From: an uncultured bacterium
Lineage (GTDB): Bacteria > Acidobacteriota > Thermoanaerobaculia > Thermoanaerobaculales > Thermoanaerobaculaceae
Direction of reading: 5' to 3'
DNA: 64,000 bases
Assembly: GCA_937924755.1 (NCBI GenBank)
Contig: CALEVZ010000037.1
Coordinates: 54,015-118,014 of the forward strand
Shown: piece by piece, positions 32,599-41,120 of the stretch
Position numbering within the stretch: the stretch's first letter is position 1
Layout of the letters: every line of letters begins with the position of its first letter
The notes under the pieces: model-generated
The model's input: only the letters and a program-made list of their open reading frames with translations
Told to the model about the DNA's origin: nothing
The model's database searches: none
Made by a program: the position numbers and the translations under genes

Positions 32599-33260
32599 CA
32601 GCACTTCTGGGTCGACTGGCGGCGCTGCTGGAGGCGTGGGGGGCGCCGTTCGCGCTGGCTCGCCAGCGATCCCTTCGGCCTTGGGCGGCGGTGCAGCGGG
32701 GCGGGGTGCGGGGCGTTCCCTCTCTCGAGGTGATCCTCACAGTGCCCGGCTCCGGGTTCGGTCAGGCGGCGCGGGCCCTGGCCGGGGGCCTGGCGGGGGT
32801 GTGCGCCCGGCACCGCGGTATGATTGGCTCGGTCACCGTGGTGGCGGGAGAGGAGCCGGCCCTGGTGTCGCTGGCGCCGCGCCTGGACGCGGTGGCACAA
32901 CGCCTTTACGGCGTGCTGCTGGCCGGCGAGAGTCACCGCTATCCCCACCTACTCCTGCTGCTGGCGCCGCAGGTCTACCTCGCCCAGGTGATCGATCCCT
33001 ATTCCCCCTTGGGCGCCTCGCCGGAAACGATGGCCCGGCTCCTCCTCTCCGGCAAGGTGCCTCTGGCGGCCCGACTGACGGTGCAACCGCGGCGGCGGGC
33101 CGTGGAGGTTGAACTCCTGGTGCTGGGAGAGGATCGTCAGGCGCTGCGGCGCGCCTTGCGGGTCGCCAGGGAGGCGGCCGAGGGGGCGCGCGGGGGGCGC
33201 AGGCTCAGGGGTACTGCCGCCGCGGCGAGGGCAGCGTTGAACACCAGACTCCAGGCGTGA
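32592..33260 (+). CDS. Hypothetical protein (222 aa)
   Basis: No family recognised. The GTG at 32592 overlaps the DUF374 stop by 7 nt, so it is probably co-translated. The product is Ala/Leu/Arg-rich with no clear membrane helix; a PYSPLGASPETMARLLLSGK segment is the most distinctive part. The last 124 bp run antisense to the 3' end of the convergent flippase-like gene, so one of the two C-termini may be an artefact or a poorly conserved tail. Confidence 0.55.
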   Translation: MVAALLGRLAALLEAWGAPFALARQRSLRPWAAVQRGGVRGVPSLEVILTVPGSGFGQAARALAGGLAGVCARHRGMIGSVTVVAGEEPALVSLAPRLDAVAQRLYGVLLAGESHRYPHLLLLLAPQVYLAQVIDPYSPLGASPETMARLLLSGKVPLAARLTVQPRRRAVEVELLVLGEDRQALRRALRVAREAAEGARGGRRLRGTAAAARAALNTRLQA

Positions 33261-34126
33261 GTGGCGAATCCCGCCGCCAGCGCCTGGTCGGCCGGGATCC
33301 CCAAGGCGGTGAGGGCGGCGGTCCAACCCGCCTCCATGGTACCGAAGTTTCCCACCGCGTTGATCGGTAAGGCCGCGCCGAGAGTGGCGCCGAGCGTGCC
33401 CCACAGCACGCTGGCCGCCGGCCAGGTGAGGCCCATGGCCTGCACCAGTAGGACGGTGACCCCCCACACCCCGCCCCAGGCCGCCAGGGAAAGGGCCATG
33501 GCCGCCGCGGCGCGGCCCGGAGTGGCCGCAAGACGCTTGAGTTCGGCCCGCACCTGCAGCGCCTGACGCAACACGCGCCGCCACCGCGGTGAGGCGTGCC
33601 GGTACCGGCCGGCCGCTGCGGCCAGGAGTTTTTGCGCGAGCGCCGCCACCCCCAAGACGGTTGCCACCGCGATCACCAGCACCATGCCGGCGAGCACGCC
33701 GCGGGCGCCCAGCCAGACGCCGGCGATTGTGGCCCATACCAGCAGGGCCAGCAGGTCCAGCAGGCGCACGGTGACCGCCACCGACACCCCGCGCAAGAGA
33801 CCGGGAACTCCGGCGCGGTGCAGCAAGGGGAGGATGGCCGCCTCGCCCAGGCGCATGGGCACCACCGCGGCGGAGAACTGGGTCACGGCGTGTACGGCCA
33901 GGGCCCGGAGCGAATCGAGGGAGCGGCCGACCACCACCTTCAGGCGCAGTCCGCGCAGCGCCGCCACCGCCGCTGTGACGACGAAGGCAGCCGCCAGACC
34001 GGAGGGTTGTGCCCCGGTGGCGAGCTGGACGACGCGCTGCGGACGGGCCACGGCGAGCAGGCCAGCGGCCAGCAACAACCCAAACACCAGCAACGGCCAC
34101 GCACGCCGCCGGTCGATCCGGTTCAC
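33137..34126 (-). CDS. LPG-synthase-TM/UPF0104 flippase-like membrane protein (second copy)
   Basis: A 329-aa multi-helix membrane protein of the same broad family as the product of 7814-8905, with about eight helices and the conserved PMRLGEAAILPLLHRAG and PINAVGNFGTMEAGWTAAL segments. These match the R-x-G-E and late G-x-[GF]-x-x-x-E blocks of lysylphosphatidylglycerol-synthase TM regions. The GTG at 34126 overlaps the glycosyltransferase stop, but AGGAGG lies directly against it, so a codon slightly inside (for example the GTG about 13 codons later) could be the true start. It forms an operon with the GT2 and YfhO-like genes, suggesting envelope-lipid or polyprenyl-glycan traffic. Confidence 0.75.
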   Translation of the reverse strand: MNRIDRRRAWPLLVFGLLLAAGLLAVARPQRVVQLATGAQPSGLAAAFVVTAAVAALRGLRLKVVVGRSLDSLRALAVHAVTQFSAAVVPMRLGEAAILPLLHRAGVPGLLRGVSVAVTVRLLDLLALLVWATIAGVWLGARGVLAGMVLVIAVATVLGVAALAQKLLAAAAGRYRHASPRWRRVLRQALQVRAELKRLAATPGRAAAAMALSLAAWGGVWGVTVLLVQAMGLTWPAASVLWGTLGATLGAALPINAVGNFGTMEAGWTAALTALGIPADQALAAGFATHAWSLVFNAALAAAAVPLSLRPPRAPSAASLATRKARRSA

Positions 34127-35055
34127 CTCCTAGCCCTCTCCCGGGCGCGCAGCTCCTCCAAAAGCCGGCGGTTGACGGCCACCAGATCGGCGAGCACGGC
34201 CAGGACCGCCAGTTGCAGGCCGGCGATCCCTAGCACCGCGGCGGCGATGAGGGATTGCACGTGGCCAGCGGGGGACAGGCCGGTGAGGTAGAAATAACCG
34301 AAGCGGGCAAACAGCGCCAGTGACGGCAGCAGCAGCAGCGCGGCGATGGTGAGCAGGAGGCGGAGGGGGCGATAGATGAAGATGAGCCGGATGAGTCCGG
34401 CGGACTGCAGCAACACGTAACCGGTCGTGCTGCGGAACAGACGGGAGGGGCGGCTGGGCGGCCGGGTGGCCACCGGCACGGAGGTGACCTGAAAGCCCGC
34501 CAGCCCCGCTTGGATCAAACTTTCCAGGGTATAGGTGAAGGTGGTGAAGCAGTTCAGGTGGGCGGCGGCCCGTCGCGAGAAGGCGCGAAAACCGGTGGTA
34601 GCGTCGAACACCGGCACCCCCGAGAGAAAGCGCACGACGCTGGCTCCCAGCCGCTGCAGCCAGCGCTTGGCCAGCGAGAAATGGGCGATGGTCGCCACGC
34701 CGCGATCGCCCAGCACCATGTCCGCTCGCCCGGCCAGGATCGGCTCGGTCAGCGCCGGGATGGCGGCCGGGTCGTACTGGCCGTCGGCGTCGGTGTTGAC
34801 GATGACGTCGGCGCCTGCCTCCAGGGCGGCAGCCAGGCCCGCCATAAACGCCGCCGCCAGCCCGCGGTGGGTGGGCAGCCGCACCACCCGCGCTCCGTGC
34901 GCCGCCGCTACCGCGGCGGTGGAATCGGCGGAGCCGTCGTCCACCACCTGCATCTCCACTTTGTCGAAGCCGGGGACAGCGCTGGGCAGCTCGGCCAGGG
35001 TGGCTGGCAGCGCCGCTTCCTCGTTCCACGCCGGGATCTGGATGACCAGTTTCAC
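34123..35055 (-). CDS. Family 2 glycosyltransferase, polyprenyl-phosphate type
   Basis: A 310-aa GT-A enzyme. The N terminus has IQIPAWNEEAALPATLAELP, then VVDDGSADST, the metal-binding NTDADGQYDP (DxD), and GDRGVATIAHF. Two hydrophobic helices occupy the C terminus (about 225-290). This is the dolichol/undecaprenyl-phosphate mannosyl- or glucosyltransferase layout with a membrane tail. It starts with GTG at 35055 overlapping the YfhO-like stop (GTGA), and its own stop overlaps the flippase-like gene. The three-gene overlap suggests lipid-linked sugar synthesis, flipping and use. Confidence 0.87.
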   Translation of the reverse strand: MKLVIQIPAWNEEAALPATLAELPSAVPGFDKVEMQVVDDGSADSTAAVAAAHGARVVRLPTHRGLAAAFMAGLAAALEAGADVIVNTDADGQYDPAAIPALTEPILAGRADMVLGDRGVATIAHFSLAKRWLQRLGASVVRFLSGVPVFDATTGFRAFSRRAAAHLNCFTTFTYTLESLIQAGLAGFQVTSVPVATRPPSRPSRLFRSTTGYVLLQSAGLIRLIFIYRPLRLLLTIAALLLLPSLALFARFGYFYLTGLSPAGHVQSLIAAAVLGIAGLQLAVLAVLADLVAVNRRLLEELRARERARR

Positions 35056-37412
35056 CCGCTCCCCCCCACTTTCTTCGGGAGGGATCGGGGCCACCCGGGC
35101 AGGCAGAGCAGCACGCTGCCGGCGAGGCCGGAAGCGGCGAGGAGCAGCAGCCCCGCCGGCAGCTGAGCCTCCAGTTCCACGTAACAGGCCCCGCGGGGTA
35201 CCACCAGAGCGGTCCACAGACCGTCCACCACCTCGGTGGCAGCGGGACGTCCATTTGCCCGCGCGTGCCACAGCGAGGGTCGATACTTGATCATCAGCAC
35301 CAGGAGGCGGGGCACTTCGGTGTGAACCTGCACGGTGATGCGGGTGGGGGTGGCCTTCGCCACCGCGACCCGCGCCACGCCGGGAGCGGCCGCGGCCGCG
35401 ACGCCCGAAAGCCGTTTGAGGGGGACGAGAACCGTGAGCGGGTCGGAGGGCACGGGACCGCCCTCCGGGGCGACGCCCTTGGCCACGAACGCCATCGGGC
35501 GGGCCTCGGTCGCCAGCCAGGTGCGCGCTCCCCCCCGCTCCCCCAATAGCAGCAGTCCGGAGGTATCCCACAGCAACGTGGGATCACTGGGCAGGGCAGC
35601 CCCCGGCAGGACGAGCAACTTTCCCTCCCCCGGGGGTACCCCAGCGGGCACGGCGAACCAGTTCCAGGCCTCGCTCTCTTGGGCCAGGGAGGAATCAGGC
35701 AAAAGCCAATGGCGCCGTCCGCCGGCGAGCAAGGTGACGCGTTCCACCCCGACCCCCGTCACGGGGAGCGCCAGGCGCACGGCACCCTCGGACAGATGTA
35801 CCGCCACTGCCGCCTCTCCGCTCTCGTTGTCCTCCAGGCGCGGGCTCGGGACGGCAACGGTGCGAGAGAACAGCTCGGCGGACACCACGTGAAGCTGAGC
35901 AGGCTCGACGAGGAGACGGGCGCCCAGGCGATTCAACGCCGGGTCGAGCACGCGGTCGAAGGTCACCGTGCCGTCGGGGCGAGGACGAAGGGCAGCGGCG
36001 TAGCGCGGCTCGGCGGCGAGATCGGCGCCACGCAGGTCGGGGAGGGCAAAAGTGGCGGCGGTATCGGGAGGAAGGGTGGCCCCGAAGGCGACCAGGCGCG
36101 CTCCTCGCTCCTCGCTCCCCACCGTCTGCAGGGGCTTTGCCAACACAGCCGCCGAGGGCGGTGCGAAGGGCAGACCGTGGGCGGCAGAAGGGAGCAGCCG
36201 AAGCAGGAGGATGCCAACGGCGGCGGCGCCCACCCATCCCCCGGCAGCGGCCGAGGGGAGGCGTCGCGCGAGCAGGTGGGTGCCGGCGGCGGCCAGCACC
36301 GCGAATCCCAGCGCCGCCACCCCGAAGGGACGAGGGAGAAGGCCGGGTACCCCGCTGAGGCCTTCGGGGCGATGGGCGAGCAGGGCGGCAGTCGCGGTCA
36401 CGCCCAGCCAGACGGCGCGCCCACCGGCGGGAAAGGGAGAGGAGACGCCCAAAGCCGCCAGCAACACCACGGCTCCGCCGATGAAGGCGGCCTGCGCGGT
36501 GCGTAGCGCCTCGGGCGAGGGAGGAACGGGCTCCAGTGCGGCACTCAGGGGCTCTCCCCGACTGAACGGTACGACCGTCGCGGGCAGCCCCGGAGCCCCC
36601 CTTGGACTCGGTGGAGGCGGCAGGGCGCCCGGCTCGCTGGCTGCCCCGGCGAGCCAGAGACGCGGCGCCAGCATCGCCATCGCCAGCCCTGCAGCGAGCA
36701 GAGGCCAGGCCCACCGGCGAGATCGGCGAAATCTCCTGGCTGCCGCTGCCACCAGCAGTGCCGCCGCGACGGCCACGAACTGCGCCGCCTGGGCGCCACA
36801 GAAGAGCAGGAGGGCGAGTGTCAGGGCGCCGCTGCCGGCGCGCCGGGCGTCAGCCCAGGTGGGGTGCACGACGGGGACCAGGAGCAGGGGGCCGAGGGCC
36901 AGCGCCGCGCCGTCGACCGTCAGCCAGGTGCTGCTGACAGCCCCGGAGAGGGCATAGGCCACGGCACCCACCGCCGCCGCCGCGGGTGGGAACCCCAACC
37001 GGCGAACCAGCCAGAACGTGCTGGCCAGGGCCACCGTCACGGTGAGGGCGAGCAGCGCCGTCCAGCGCCACTGGGGTTGGGCCAACAGGGCGGCGGCGAC
37101 GACGATGGGGGTACCTCCCTCGCGGGCGCTGGCCAGCCACCCTCCGCGGCCGCCGCCGATCCACGGGTTCCACAGCGCGGTGCCAGCCGGGTCCTGGGCG
37201 ATGGCGGCGAGGCGCGGCCCGAGGGAGGACGCCGCCTCCACCACCAGGGGGGAGGGACGCGGGAACGGTCCGAGCAGAGAACGCCACGGGGCGACCGAGT
37301 GCAGTGCCGCCTCGGGGGCGAGGCGCCGCTTTAGCACCAGCGCCGGGTAGAAGAGGGGCAGCAGCACCGCCAAAAGCAGGGCACACAGGACCACGGGGGA
37401 GGGGCGCTGCAT
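35052..37412 (-). CDS. YfhO-like large membrane protein
   Basis: A 786-aa protein with roughly 11-12 hydrophobic helices in residues 1-400 and a large external C-terminal region ending in another helix. The C terminus has the pattern seen in YfhO-family proteins: IKYRPSLWHARANGRPAA, then a VVPRGACYVELEAQLPAG strand. YfhO proteins are GT-C-fold membrane glycosyltransferases acting on polyprenyl-linked sugars, for example in lipoteichoic-acid glycosylation. Overlap with a GT2 gene that could make the lipid-linked donor fits that role. The ATG at 37412 follows TACAAT by 6 nt with no ribosome binding site. Confidence 0.65.
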   Translation of the reverse strand: MQRPSPVVLCALLLAVLLPLFYPALVLKRRLAPEAALHSVAPWRSLLGPFPRPSPLVVEAASSLGPRLAAIAQDPAGTALWNPWIGGGRGGWLASAREGGTPIVVAAALLAQPQWRWTALLALTVTVALASTFWLVRRLGFPPAAAAVGAVAYALSGAVSSTWLTVDGAALALGPLLLVPVVHPTWADARRAGSGALTLALLLFCGAQAAQFVAVAAALLVAAAARRFRRSRRWAWPLLAAGLAMAMLAPRLWLAGAASEPGALPPPPSPRGAPGLPATVVPFSRGEPLSAALEPVPPSPEALRTAQAAFIGGAVVLLAALGVSSPFPAGGRAVWLGVTATAALLAHRPEGLSGVPGLLPRPFGVAALGFAVLAAAGTHLLARRLPSAAAGGWVGAAAVGILLLRLLPSAAHGLPFAPPSAAVLAKPLQTVGSEERGARLVAFGATLPPDTAATFALPDLRGADLAAEPRYAAALRPRPDGTVTFDRVLDPALNRLGARLLVEPAQLHVVSAELFSRTVAVPSPRLEDNESGEAAVAVHLSEGAVRLALPVTGVGVERVTLLAGGRRHWLLPDSSLAQESEAWNWFAVPAGVPPGEGKLLVLPGAALPSDPTLLWDTSGLLLLGERGGARTWLATEARPMAFVAKGVAPEGGPVPSDPLTVLVPLKRLSGVAAAAAPGVARVAVAKATPTRITVQVHTEVPRLLVLMIKYRPSLWHARANGRPAATEVVDGLWTALVVPRGACYVELEAQLPAGLLLLAASGLAGSVLLCLPGWPRSLPKKVGGSG

Positions 37413-37418
37413 GTGGCC

Positions 37419-37470
37419 ATTGTAGGCGCACCTGATATCTTCTCGGGGCGCCGCCCCGGCGTGCTAACCT
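37419..37470. promoter_or_regulatory. Back-to-back leaderless-type -10 boxes (YfhO-like / AtuA-like)
   Basis: The minus-strand TACAAT (37419-37424) is exactly 6 nt before the ATG at 37412. The plus-strand TAACCT (37465-37470) is exactly 6 nt before the ATG at 37477. No ribosome binding site is seen for either. Confidence 0.5.
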
Positions 37471-37476
37471 TCCCCC

Positions 37477-37827
37477 ATGCTGGTGCCGCTGGAGCGCATC
37501 GCGTACGCGCGGTCCGGGGACAAGGGGGACGACTCCAACGTCGGGCTCATCGCCCGCACCCCGGGGGTTTACGAGGTGCTGCGCTCGGTTGTCACCGCCG
37601 AATGGGTGGCTGAGCGCCTGGGCGCCATCGCCCGCGGCGGCGTACGCCGCTTCGAGGTGCCCAACGTGCTGGCGCTCAACTTCCTGCTGCGCGATTCCCT
37701 GGGCGGCGGCGGCACGGCGAGCCTGCTCACCGATGCCCAGGGCAAGACCCACGCCCAGGCCCTGCTGCGCTGCGAGGTCGAAGTTCCGGAAGAGCTGCTC
37801 GCCGGTCTGGGAAGCGACTTCGGGTGA
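37477..37827 (+). CDS. AtuA-related small protein (ferredoxin-like fold domain)
   Basis: A 116-aa stand-alone version of the C-terminal domain of AtuA-type proteins, known from terpene/leucine utilisation clusters. The opening LERIAYARSGDKGDDSNVGL with the SGDKG(D/N)xxN signature is diagnostic, and ALNFLLRDSLGGGG matches the second block. The biochemical role is unsettled. It starts 6 nt after TAACCT. Its stop overlaps the start of the PqqD-like gene (TGATG), which is an unusual partnership. Confidence 0.78.
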   Translation: MLVPLERIAYARSGDKGDDSNVGLIARTPGVYEVLRSVVTAEWVAERLGAIARGGVRRFEVPNVLALNFLLRDSLGGGGTASLLTDAQGKTHAQALLRCEVEVPEELLAGLGSDFG

Positions 37828-38156
37828 TGCAGCGGACGGAGGATCGGGAGGCGACGCCAACGGCCGGGAATGCCGGGAGCCTTTCCAGAGTGAGGGTGCG
37901 GCGGGCGGCGTCGGTGCTGTCGCGGGAGGTTCTCGACGAGGCGGTGCTGCTCGACCCGGCCGGCGGGCTCTACTTCGGCGTCAACCCGACCGGCAGGCTG
38001 CTCTGGTCGGCGATGGCCGACGCGGTCACGCTCGCGGAGTTGGCGCGCTTGCTGGCGGGGCGGTATAGGATCCCGTACGAGCGGGCCTGGGGGGACGTGA
38101 GTCGATTTGTGGGCGAGCTGGAGCGGCATGGCCTGGTGGAGATCCTGGCACCGTAA
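37827..38156 (+). CDS. PqqD-like RiPP recognition element protein (B1-like)
   Basis: A 109-aa protein with the PqqD fold from about residue 25 (VRVRRAASVLSREVLDEAVLLDP, then YFGVNPTGRLLWSAM, and a closing winged-helix part with ELERHGLVEIL). PqqD/B1 domains bind leader peptides of ribosomally made, modified peptides. It overlaps the AtuA-like gene by 1 nt and the following B2-like gene by 29 nt. B1 plus B2 is the leader-protease pair of lasso-peptide maturation, but no cyclase (asparagine-synthetase-like) or obvious precursor peptide is nearby. Confidence 0.75.
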   Translation: MQRTEDREATPTAGNAGSLSRVRVRRAASVLSREVLDEAVLLDPAGGLYFGVNPTGRLLWSAMADAVTLAELARLLAGRYRIPYERAWGDVSRFVGELERHGLVEILAP

Positions 38157-38577
38157 GGCGAGGAGGGCCCGGGAGCTGTCGCGGCGCGACTGGTGGGTGA
38201 TCGCCCGGGCGCGCTTCTGGATGGCGGTGTCGTGGTTCGGGCTGCGCCTGGCGGGGTTCGAGCGCACGCGCCGGATACTGGCGGGAAAACCGCCGGCCGG
38301 AATCCCGAGGGTCGAGGTGGGCGAGGAAGAGCTGCAGCGGCTGGTGTATCTGATCGGCGTCGCCGCCCGCGCCGGGTTCACGCGTCACACCTGCCTGCCG
38401 CGCAGCCTGGTGCTGCAGCGCTTCCTGATCCATCGCGGTCTGCCGGCGGTGCTGCGCATCGGGGTGCGCCGGGACGGCGGCCAGATCGCCGGGCACGCGT
38501 GGGTGGAGGTGGCCGGCCGAGCGGTGGGCGAGCCGGAAAACGTCGAAGCGCGCTTCGTGCCCCTCGTCGAGAGTTGA
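38128..38577 (+). CDS. Lasso-peptide B2-like transglutaminase-fold leader protease
   Basis: A 149-aa protein of the transglutaminase-like B2 family that cleaves the leader of lasso-type peptides. The catalytic Cys is in TCLPRSLVLQRFL (about residue 90) and the His in GHAWVEV (about residue 122), followed by acidic residues in GEPENVEARF. The order Cys-His-acidic fits the family. The ATG at 38128 lies inside the PqqD-like gene. With no precursor or cyclase in the window, it may act on an unlinked peptide or in a different maturation route. Confidence 0.77.
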   Translation: MAWWRSWHRKARRARELSRRDWWVIARARFWMAVSWFGLRLAGFERTRRILAGKPPAGIPRVEVGEEELQRLVYLIGVAARAGFTRHTCLPRSLVLQRFLIHRGLPAVLRIGVRRDGGQIAGHAWVEVAGRAVGEPENVEARFVPLVES

Positions 38578-38696
38578 GCCGCGGGAAGCAAGAGGCAGGA
38601 CGCCCACCCACCGGCCTGTGGGTCGGGAAGCCTGATACGGCGGTTGCCCGGGGGGTGCTGCGAGGCGCGCAAGCTGCAATGAGGGGCGGACGGTGG

Positions 38697-39965
38697 TTAC
38701 GAACGAGCGGGATCCGGTTCGCCGTAGACCTTCTCGTCGGTGAACTCGGCGCCGGGGGCGTCGGCTTCCACGTCGCGCCCGGCCTCCCGGCGACTCAGGA
38801 ATTCGCGGTAGAACTCATGCTGGATCAATAGATTCATGATCTCGTTGGTGCCCGTCCAGATGGTGATCAGGCGGCAGTCGCGCAGCAGCCGCTCCACGGG
38901 ATAAACATTGGTGTAGCCGATGCCGCCCAGGATCTGCATGGCGTGGTTGATGATCGTCCAGGCCGATTCGGTGGCGAACTTCTTGGCCTCCGACACCAGC
39001 CGACGCACGGTGCCGGGGTCCTCCCCGGCGTCCACCGCCGCTGCGGCCCCGTGGTTCAAGGCGCGGGCGGCGTCGAGCAGGGTAAGGCTGTCGGCGATCT
39101 TGAAATTCACGCCCTGGAAGCGGCGGATCTTCTCGCCGAAGGCGTGGCGGCGGTCGGCGTAGCGGGCGGCCACCTCGAGGGCGGCGCGCGCCATGCCCAG
39201 GGCACCGCCGGCGGAGGTGAGGCGCTCGGGGATCATCATCTGGTGGAAGACCTCGGTGCCGCGGCCGATCCCCGCCTCACCCCCGAGCACGTTGGCCAGG
39301 GGCACCGGGGCGTCCTGGAAGACCAGCCGCCCGGTGCCGGAGCCGCGGTTGCCCATGAGGCCGTACACGTGGTGGACCTTCACCCCCGGCCCCCGCTCCA
39401 CCAGGAAGGCGGTCATGCTGCGCTTGGCGTCGCCCAGCCCGTCAACGCGGCCGTAGACGAGGAGCAGGTCCGCCCCCTCGGCGCCGACCACGAAGCGCTT
39501 CTGGCCCGTGAGGTAAAAGGTGTCTCCCTGCCGCCTGGCCACCGTGGTGGCGCCGAAGAAGTCCGAACCGCCGCGCGGCTCGGTGAGCCCCTCGGCGACG
39601 GGCAAGGTGCCGGCCAGCATGGGCTTGAGGAAGCGTTCCTTCTGCTCCTCCGTGCCGAAGACGTGGATGGCCTCGCCGACGATGGACACCAGCGACCACA
39701 GGCAGGGCAGCGCCGTGCCCAGAACGCCGATTTCCTCCAGCGCCACCATTTCGGCCGTCCACGGCAGGCCGCGCCCGCCCCAGCGGCGATCGAAGCGCAG
39801 GCCGAGCAGGTTGCGCGCCCCGGCCTCGGCGAGAAAGTCGCGGGGGAAGGGGGCCCGGTCGCCGTCCATGTCGAGGAGCAGCTGGCGCGGCACCCAGGCG
39901 GCAAGGTCGCGCATCTCGGTCTGGAGAGCCCTGGTGGTTTCGGGGAGGGTGCGGGGTGTGAGCAT
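38697..39965 (-). CDS. Acyl-CoA dehydrogenase with relocated catalytic base
   Basis: A 422-aa acyl-CoA dehydrogenase. [12 protein letters not shown] is the FAD/substrate loop, and [17 protein letters not shown] matches the second signature. The usual base site reads IWTGTNEI, with Thr where short- and medium-chain enzymes have Glu (YEGT). [14 protein letters not shown] instead places a Glu where isovaleryl-CoA and long-chain dehydrogenases carry their base. So the enzyme is probably active but of the isovaleryl/long-chain type; this is my alignment by eye. The ATG at 39965 has GGAGGTGGTC upstream. No palindromic operator like that at 2971 precedes it. Confidence 0.9.
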   Translation of the reverse strand: MLTPRTLPETTRALQTEMRDLAAWVPRQLLLDMDGDRAPFPRDFLAEAGARNLLGLRFDRRWGGRGLPWTAEMVALEEIGVLGTALPCLWSLVSIVGEAIHVFGTEEQKERFLKPMLAGTLPVAEGLTEPRGGSDFFGATTVARRQGDTFYLTGQKRFVVGAEGADLLLVYGRVDGLGDAKRSMTAFLVERGPGVKVHHVYGLMGNRGSGTGRLVFQDAPVPLANVLGGEAGIGRGTEVFHQMMIPERLTSAGGALGMARAALEVAARYADRRHAFGEKIRRFQGVNFKIADSLTLLDAARALNHGAAAAVDAGEDPGTVRRLVSEAKKFATESAWTIINHAMQILGGIGYTNVYPVERLLRDCRLITIWTGTNEIMNLLIQHEFYREFLSRREAGRDVEADAPGAEFTDEKVYGEPDPARS

Positions 39966-40049
39966 GACCACCTCCGTTGGCAGGGAAAGCGTAGACCCCC
40001 TAGGGACGAGAGACAAGGCCGGAGCACCTGGCGGCGCGGGGTCCGCTGT

Positions 40050-40960
40050 GCTGAGGAAAAGGTTGTTTACCGAAACGCTGCGCTACCTGCTGCTGAGAAA
40101 CATCTTGCGTGGGCAGGTCTACCCCCTGTGCGTGGGCGCCGGGCGAGGAGTGCAGGCGGCGGTGGTGGCGGAGACCGCCCGGGCGGTGGGGGCGCGGGCG
40201 GTGGCCCACGGCTGCACCGCGGCGGGCAACGATCAGGTGCGTTTCGACGTGGCCCTGCGCACCCTGGCCCCGGAGCTGGAGATCCTCGCCCCCGTCCGGG
40301 ACGAGGGGTTGACCCGGGAGGAGGAGGCCGCCTACCTGGCCCGGCGCGGCGTTCCGGTGTCGGCCCAGCGGGCCGCCTACTCGGTGAACTACGGCCTGTG
40401 GGCGTGCACCATCGGCGGGCGGGAGACCACCGACACGGTGGAGCCGTTGCCGGAGGAGGCCTGGGTGCTCACCCGGGGGGCTTTCGACTCCCCCCGGGCC
40501 CCGGAGCGGCACACCATCGGCTTCGAGGCGGGGGTCCCCACCGCCTGGGACTGGCAGCTGCAGGAGGCGGTGGCACTCATCGAGTCCGTGAACGGGCTGG
40601 CCGGCAGCTTCGGCATCGCCCGGGGCATCCACCTGAAGGACACGGTGCTGGGGGTGAAGGGGCGGGTGGGGTTCGAGGCCCCGGCGGCCGTCACCTTGAT
40701 CACCGCCCACCGGGAGCTTGAGAAGCTCACCCTCACCGGGCGGCAGCAGCGGCTGAAAGGATGCCGTGGCCCATGTGTACGGGGACCTGGTGCCCGAGGG
40801 GCTGCATGGGGACCCGGTTGGCCGGGACATCGAGGCCCTGCTGCGCTCCTCCCAGCAGCGGGTGACGGGGGAGGTGCGGCTGGGTCCGGAAATTTCGGCG
40901 GTGGAGAGGTGGTGGTGGCGGCGCGGGTGCTGGGAGTCAAGAGCACCTACGACCAGCTGG
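40050..40960 (+). pseudogene. argG: argG (type-2 argininosuccinate synthase), 5'-truncated and frameshifted
   Basis: The readable protein matches type-2 argininosuccinate synthase from about residue 70 on: YPLCVGAGRGVQAAVVAETAR, AHGCTAAGNDQVRFD, YSVNYGLWACTIGGRET, SFGIARGIHLKDTVLGVKGRVGFEA. The N-terminal ATP-pyrophosphatase part with the SGGLDTS loop is absent; directly upstream is only an 84-bp gap to the next gene. The frame is lost at an AAA (40756-40758), continues in another frame as AVAHVYGDLVPEGLHGDPVGRDIEALL, and returns at a GG (40888-40889) with VVVAARVLGVKSTYD. Conserved motifs that remain are undamaged. As written, no functional enzyme can be made. Confidence 0.8.
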
Positions 40961-41120
40961 AGCTGCCCTCGGGGCGGCTGTCCCTGCTGCAGGCTGGGGA
41001 CGTGGTGGCCAAAGCCCTGGGGCACCGCAACGCCCTTTTCGGCTACTCGGGGAAGTTGCCGGCGGCGGTACAGCCGGGGGACCGGCTCAACACCCTCAAC
41101 ACCGGCGGGGTGGTGCGGGG
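40961..41120 (+). other. Unidentified gene fragment between argG and argC remnants
   Basis: In the frame that follows the argG remnant, about 50 residues read as a clean conserved-looking segment: LPSGRLSLLQAGDVVAKAL, GHRNALFGYSGKLPAAVQPG, DRLNTLNTGGVV. It does not resemble the end of ArgG or the start of ArgC that I know. I cannot name it. It may be the head of another gene in the original cluster, cut off at the join to argC near 41120. Confidence 0.35.

Noticed and set aside
38578..38696. A precursor peptide for the PqqD/B2-like pair in the gap after the B2 gene
   Set aside because: The only ATG frame (from 38679) runs antisense into the dehydrogenase gene and shows no leader/core pattern.
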